Shown here piece by piece: positions 63,459-64,000 of a stretch of DNA of 64,000 nt; position 1 is the stretch's first letter; each line of letters begins with the position of its first letter. This stretch comes from a virus, in IMG/VR virus record IMGVR_UViG_3300044647_001784, positions 22,297 through 86,296 of that record, one strand, 5' to 3'. The translations under genes were made by a program, and so were the position numbers. The notes beneath the pieces were generated by a model, which worked only from the letters and a program-made list of their open reading frames with translations, was not told the origin of the DNA and made no database searches.

Positions 63459-63512
63459 ATATAGATCAAGACCGAAAGGATATATTTATCTAAGTATTAC
63501 TCTTGATCATAT
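63459..63512 (+). ncRNA. Hairpin displaying an RBS-leader copy with no gene
   Basis: ATATAGATCAAGA (63459-63471) and TCTTGATCATAT (63501-63512) form a 12-bp stem with one bulged A. The 29-base loop starts CCGAAAGGATATATTT, sharing CGAAAGGATATA with the real leader of the gene at 60247. No start codon follows. Confidence 0.4.
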
Positions 63513-63517
63513 AGCCC

Positions 63518-63560
63518 AAGATATCCATAGGATCTACACAGGTCCTGTGGATATCTTTTT
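63518..63560 (+). terminator. Intrinsic terminator
   Basis: AAGATATCCATAGGA pairs with TCCTGTGGATATCTT (14 of 15), followed by TTT. The right arm contains TGTGGATAT, a degenerate DnaA-box-like sequence. Confidence 0.85.
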
Positions 63561-63919
63561 ATGTATGGGCATGTGGGCAAAATTATCCGTTTACGACCAA
63601 GCTTAAAAAATCGCTGGAATATTTGGCAGAATATAATAAAATGAATATAATATCTATTAAAACATATAATGAATTAGGCATAATATAGCCAGAATCTGTC
63701 AGAATTTATATCAAAATTTTATATAAAATATGTTGACAATGTGGGCCAAATATGCCTTTTACGACGCTATTGACAAATTCGCTGGAATATGCGCTATGTC
63801 TCATATAAGTCCATATGGCCCTATTGACATTACGACCATCATTATGATAAGCTCAATTACATAGTAATGTTTATCTTAGTATAACTATAGTATATGGATC
63901 TGAATCTATAGTATATATT

Positions 63920-63949
63920 CTCCACTATACTCCACTTTACTCCACATTA
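63920..63949. repeat. Three tandem 10-bp repeats
   Basis: CTCCACTATA, CTCCACTTTA and CTCCACATTA follow each other without gaps. The 10-bp period would place each CTCCAC on the same helix face, as iterons do. Confidence 0.7.
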
Positions 63950-64000
63950 GAAGCCTTCTAGAGGCTCATACAAGGGAGATAAAGGGGAGGGGGATATAGG

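Larger units (their letters stand above)
63454..64000. other. Gene-free right end (547 bp)
   Basis: Contains a long hairpin with an RBS-like loop (63459-63512), an intrinsic terminator (63518-63560), two degenerate copies of the TTTACGAC...CGCTGGAATAT element (near 63589-63618 and 63757-63787), CTATAGTATAT repeats near 63885-63918, and a 10-bp tandem repeat. No credible coding frame was found. Confidence 0.6.

Noticed and set aside
63697-63720. TGTCAG near 63698
   Set aside because: The sequence 10 bases later is AAAATT, not a -10 box, and no gene follows.

Overview
This window is part of a tailed-phage genome, most likely a siphovirus with a very long non-contractile tail. The left side holds HK97-type head genes, a major tail protein, a frameshifted tail-assembly chaperone and a 3692-residue tape measure. 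No sheath gene is visible. The host is probably an actinobacterium. The clues are a gp88-family protein, a DUF932 protein, a DUF7455-like zinc ribbon, an Lsr2-tail-like basic peptide, a class II ribonucleotide reductase and GlxR/Crp-like operators. Base composition is low in G+C, which would fit low-GC freshwater Actinobacteria, but that is inference. Terminase, polymerase, integrase and lysogeny genes are absent, so the window is only a fragment.

Layout. (1) 1-44431, minus strand, read right to left: ribonucleotide reductase, putative holin, a long run of fibre, adhesin and baseplate-surface genes, a cassette of five 2-oxoglutarate/Fe(II) oxygenases with one DUF6065-like gene, a collagen-like S74 fibre, a LamG-like protein, portal, protease/scaffold, capsid, neck, tail terminator, major tail protein, tail chaperones, tape measure and tail-tip proteins running off the left edge. 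Intrinsic terminators followed by extended -10 promoters split this array. (2) 44735-47646, plus strand: exported lysozyme-like protein, small proteins, and two more oxygenase-fold proteins. (3) 47890-50152, minus strand: small membrane peptides, SGNH-like, cupin-like and sulfotransferase-like genes, a Cys4 peptide and tRNA-Ile(UAU). (4) 50409-63453, plus strand: about 40 very small, tightly overlapping genes in about a dozen operons, with tRNA-Asp(GUC). (5) 63454-64000: no genes, but a structured 3' region, degenerate regulatory repeats and a 10-bp tandem repeat.

The most striking content is regulatory. Operons of region 4 share a module: a stem-loop with DnaA-box-like arms, a TGTGA-N6-TCACA operator, a promoter TGTCAG-N10-TATAAT with no ordinary -35 box, and a leader ending AACGAAAGG. 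The operator centre sits about 51.5, 62.5 or 73 bp before the -10 box, that is, on one face of the helix. A non-coding segment near 60,000 carries a hairpin whose loop reads CTTTCGTTGGT, complementary to the shared ribosome-binding leader, and ends in an intrinsic terminator. A second non-coding hairpin near 63,480 displays a copy of the leader with no gene after it. Together these look like a phage-wide regulon controlled by a host Crp/GlxR-type protein, an unknown TGTCAG factor, and possibly an antisense small RNA with a decoy.

A second theme is protein modification. Prolyl-hydroxylase-like oxygenases lie between a collagen-like tail fibre and a protein ending in FFAPPG repeats, suggesting that the virion fibres are hydroxylated.
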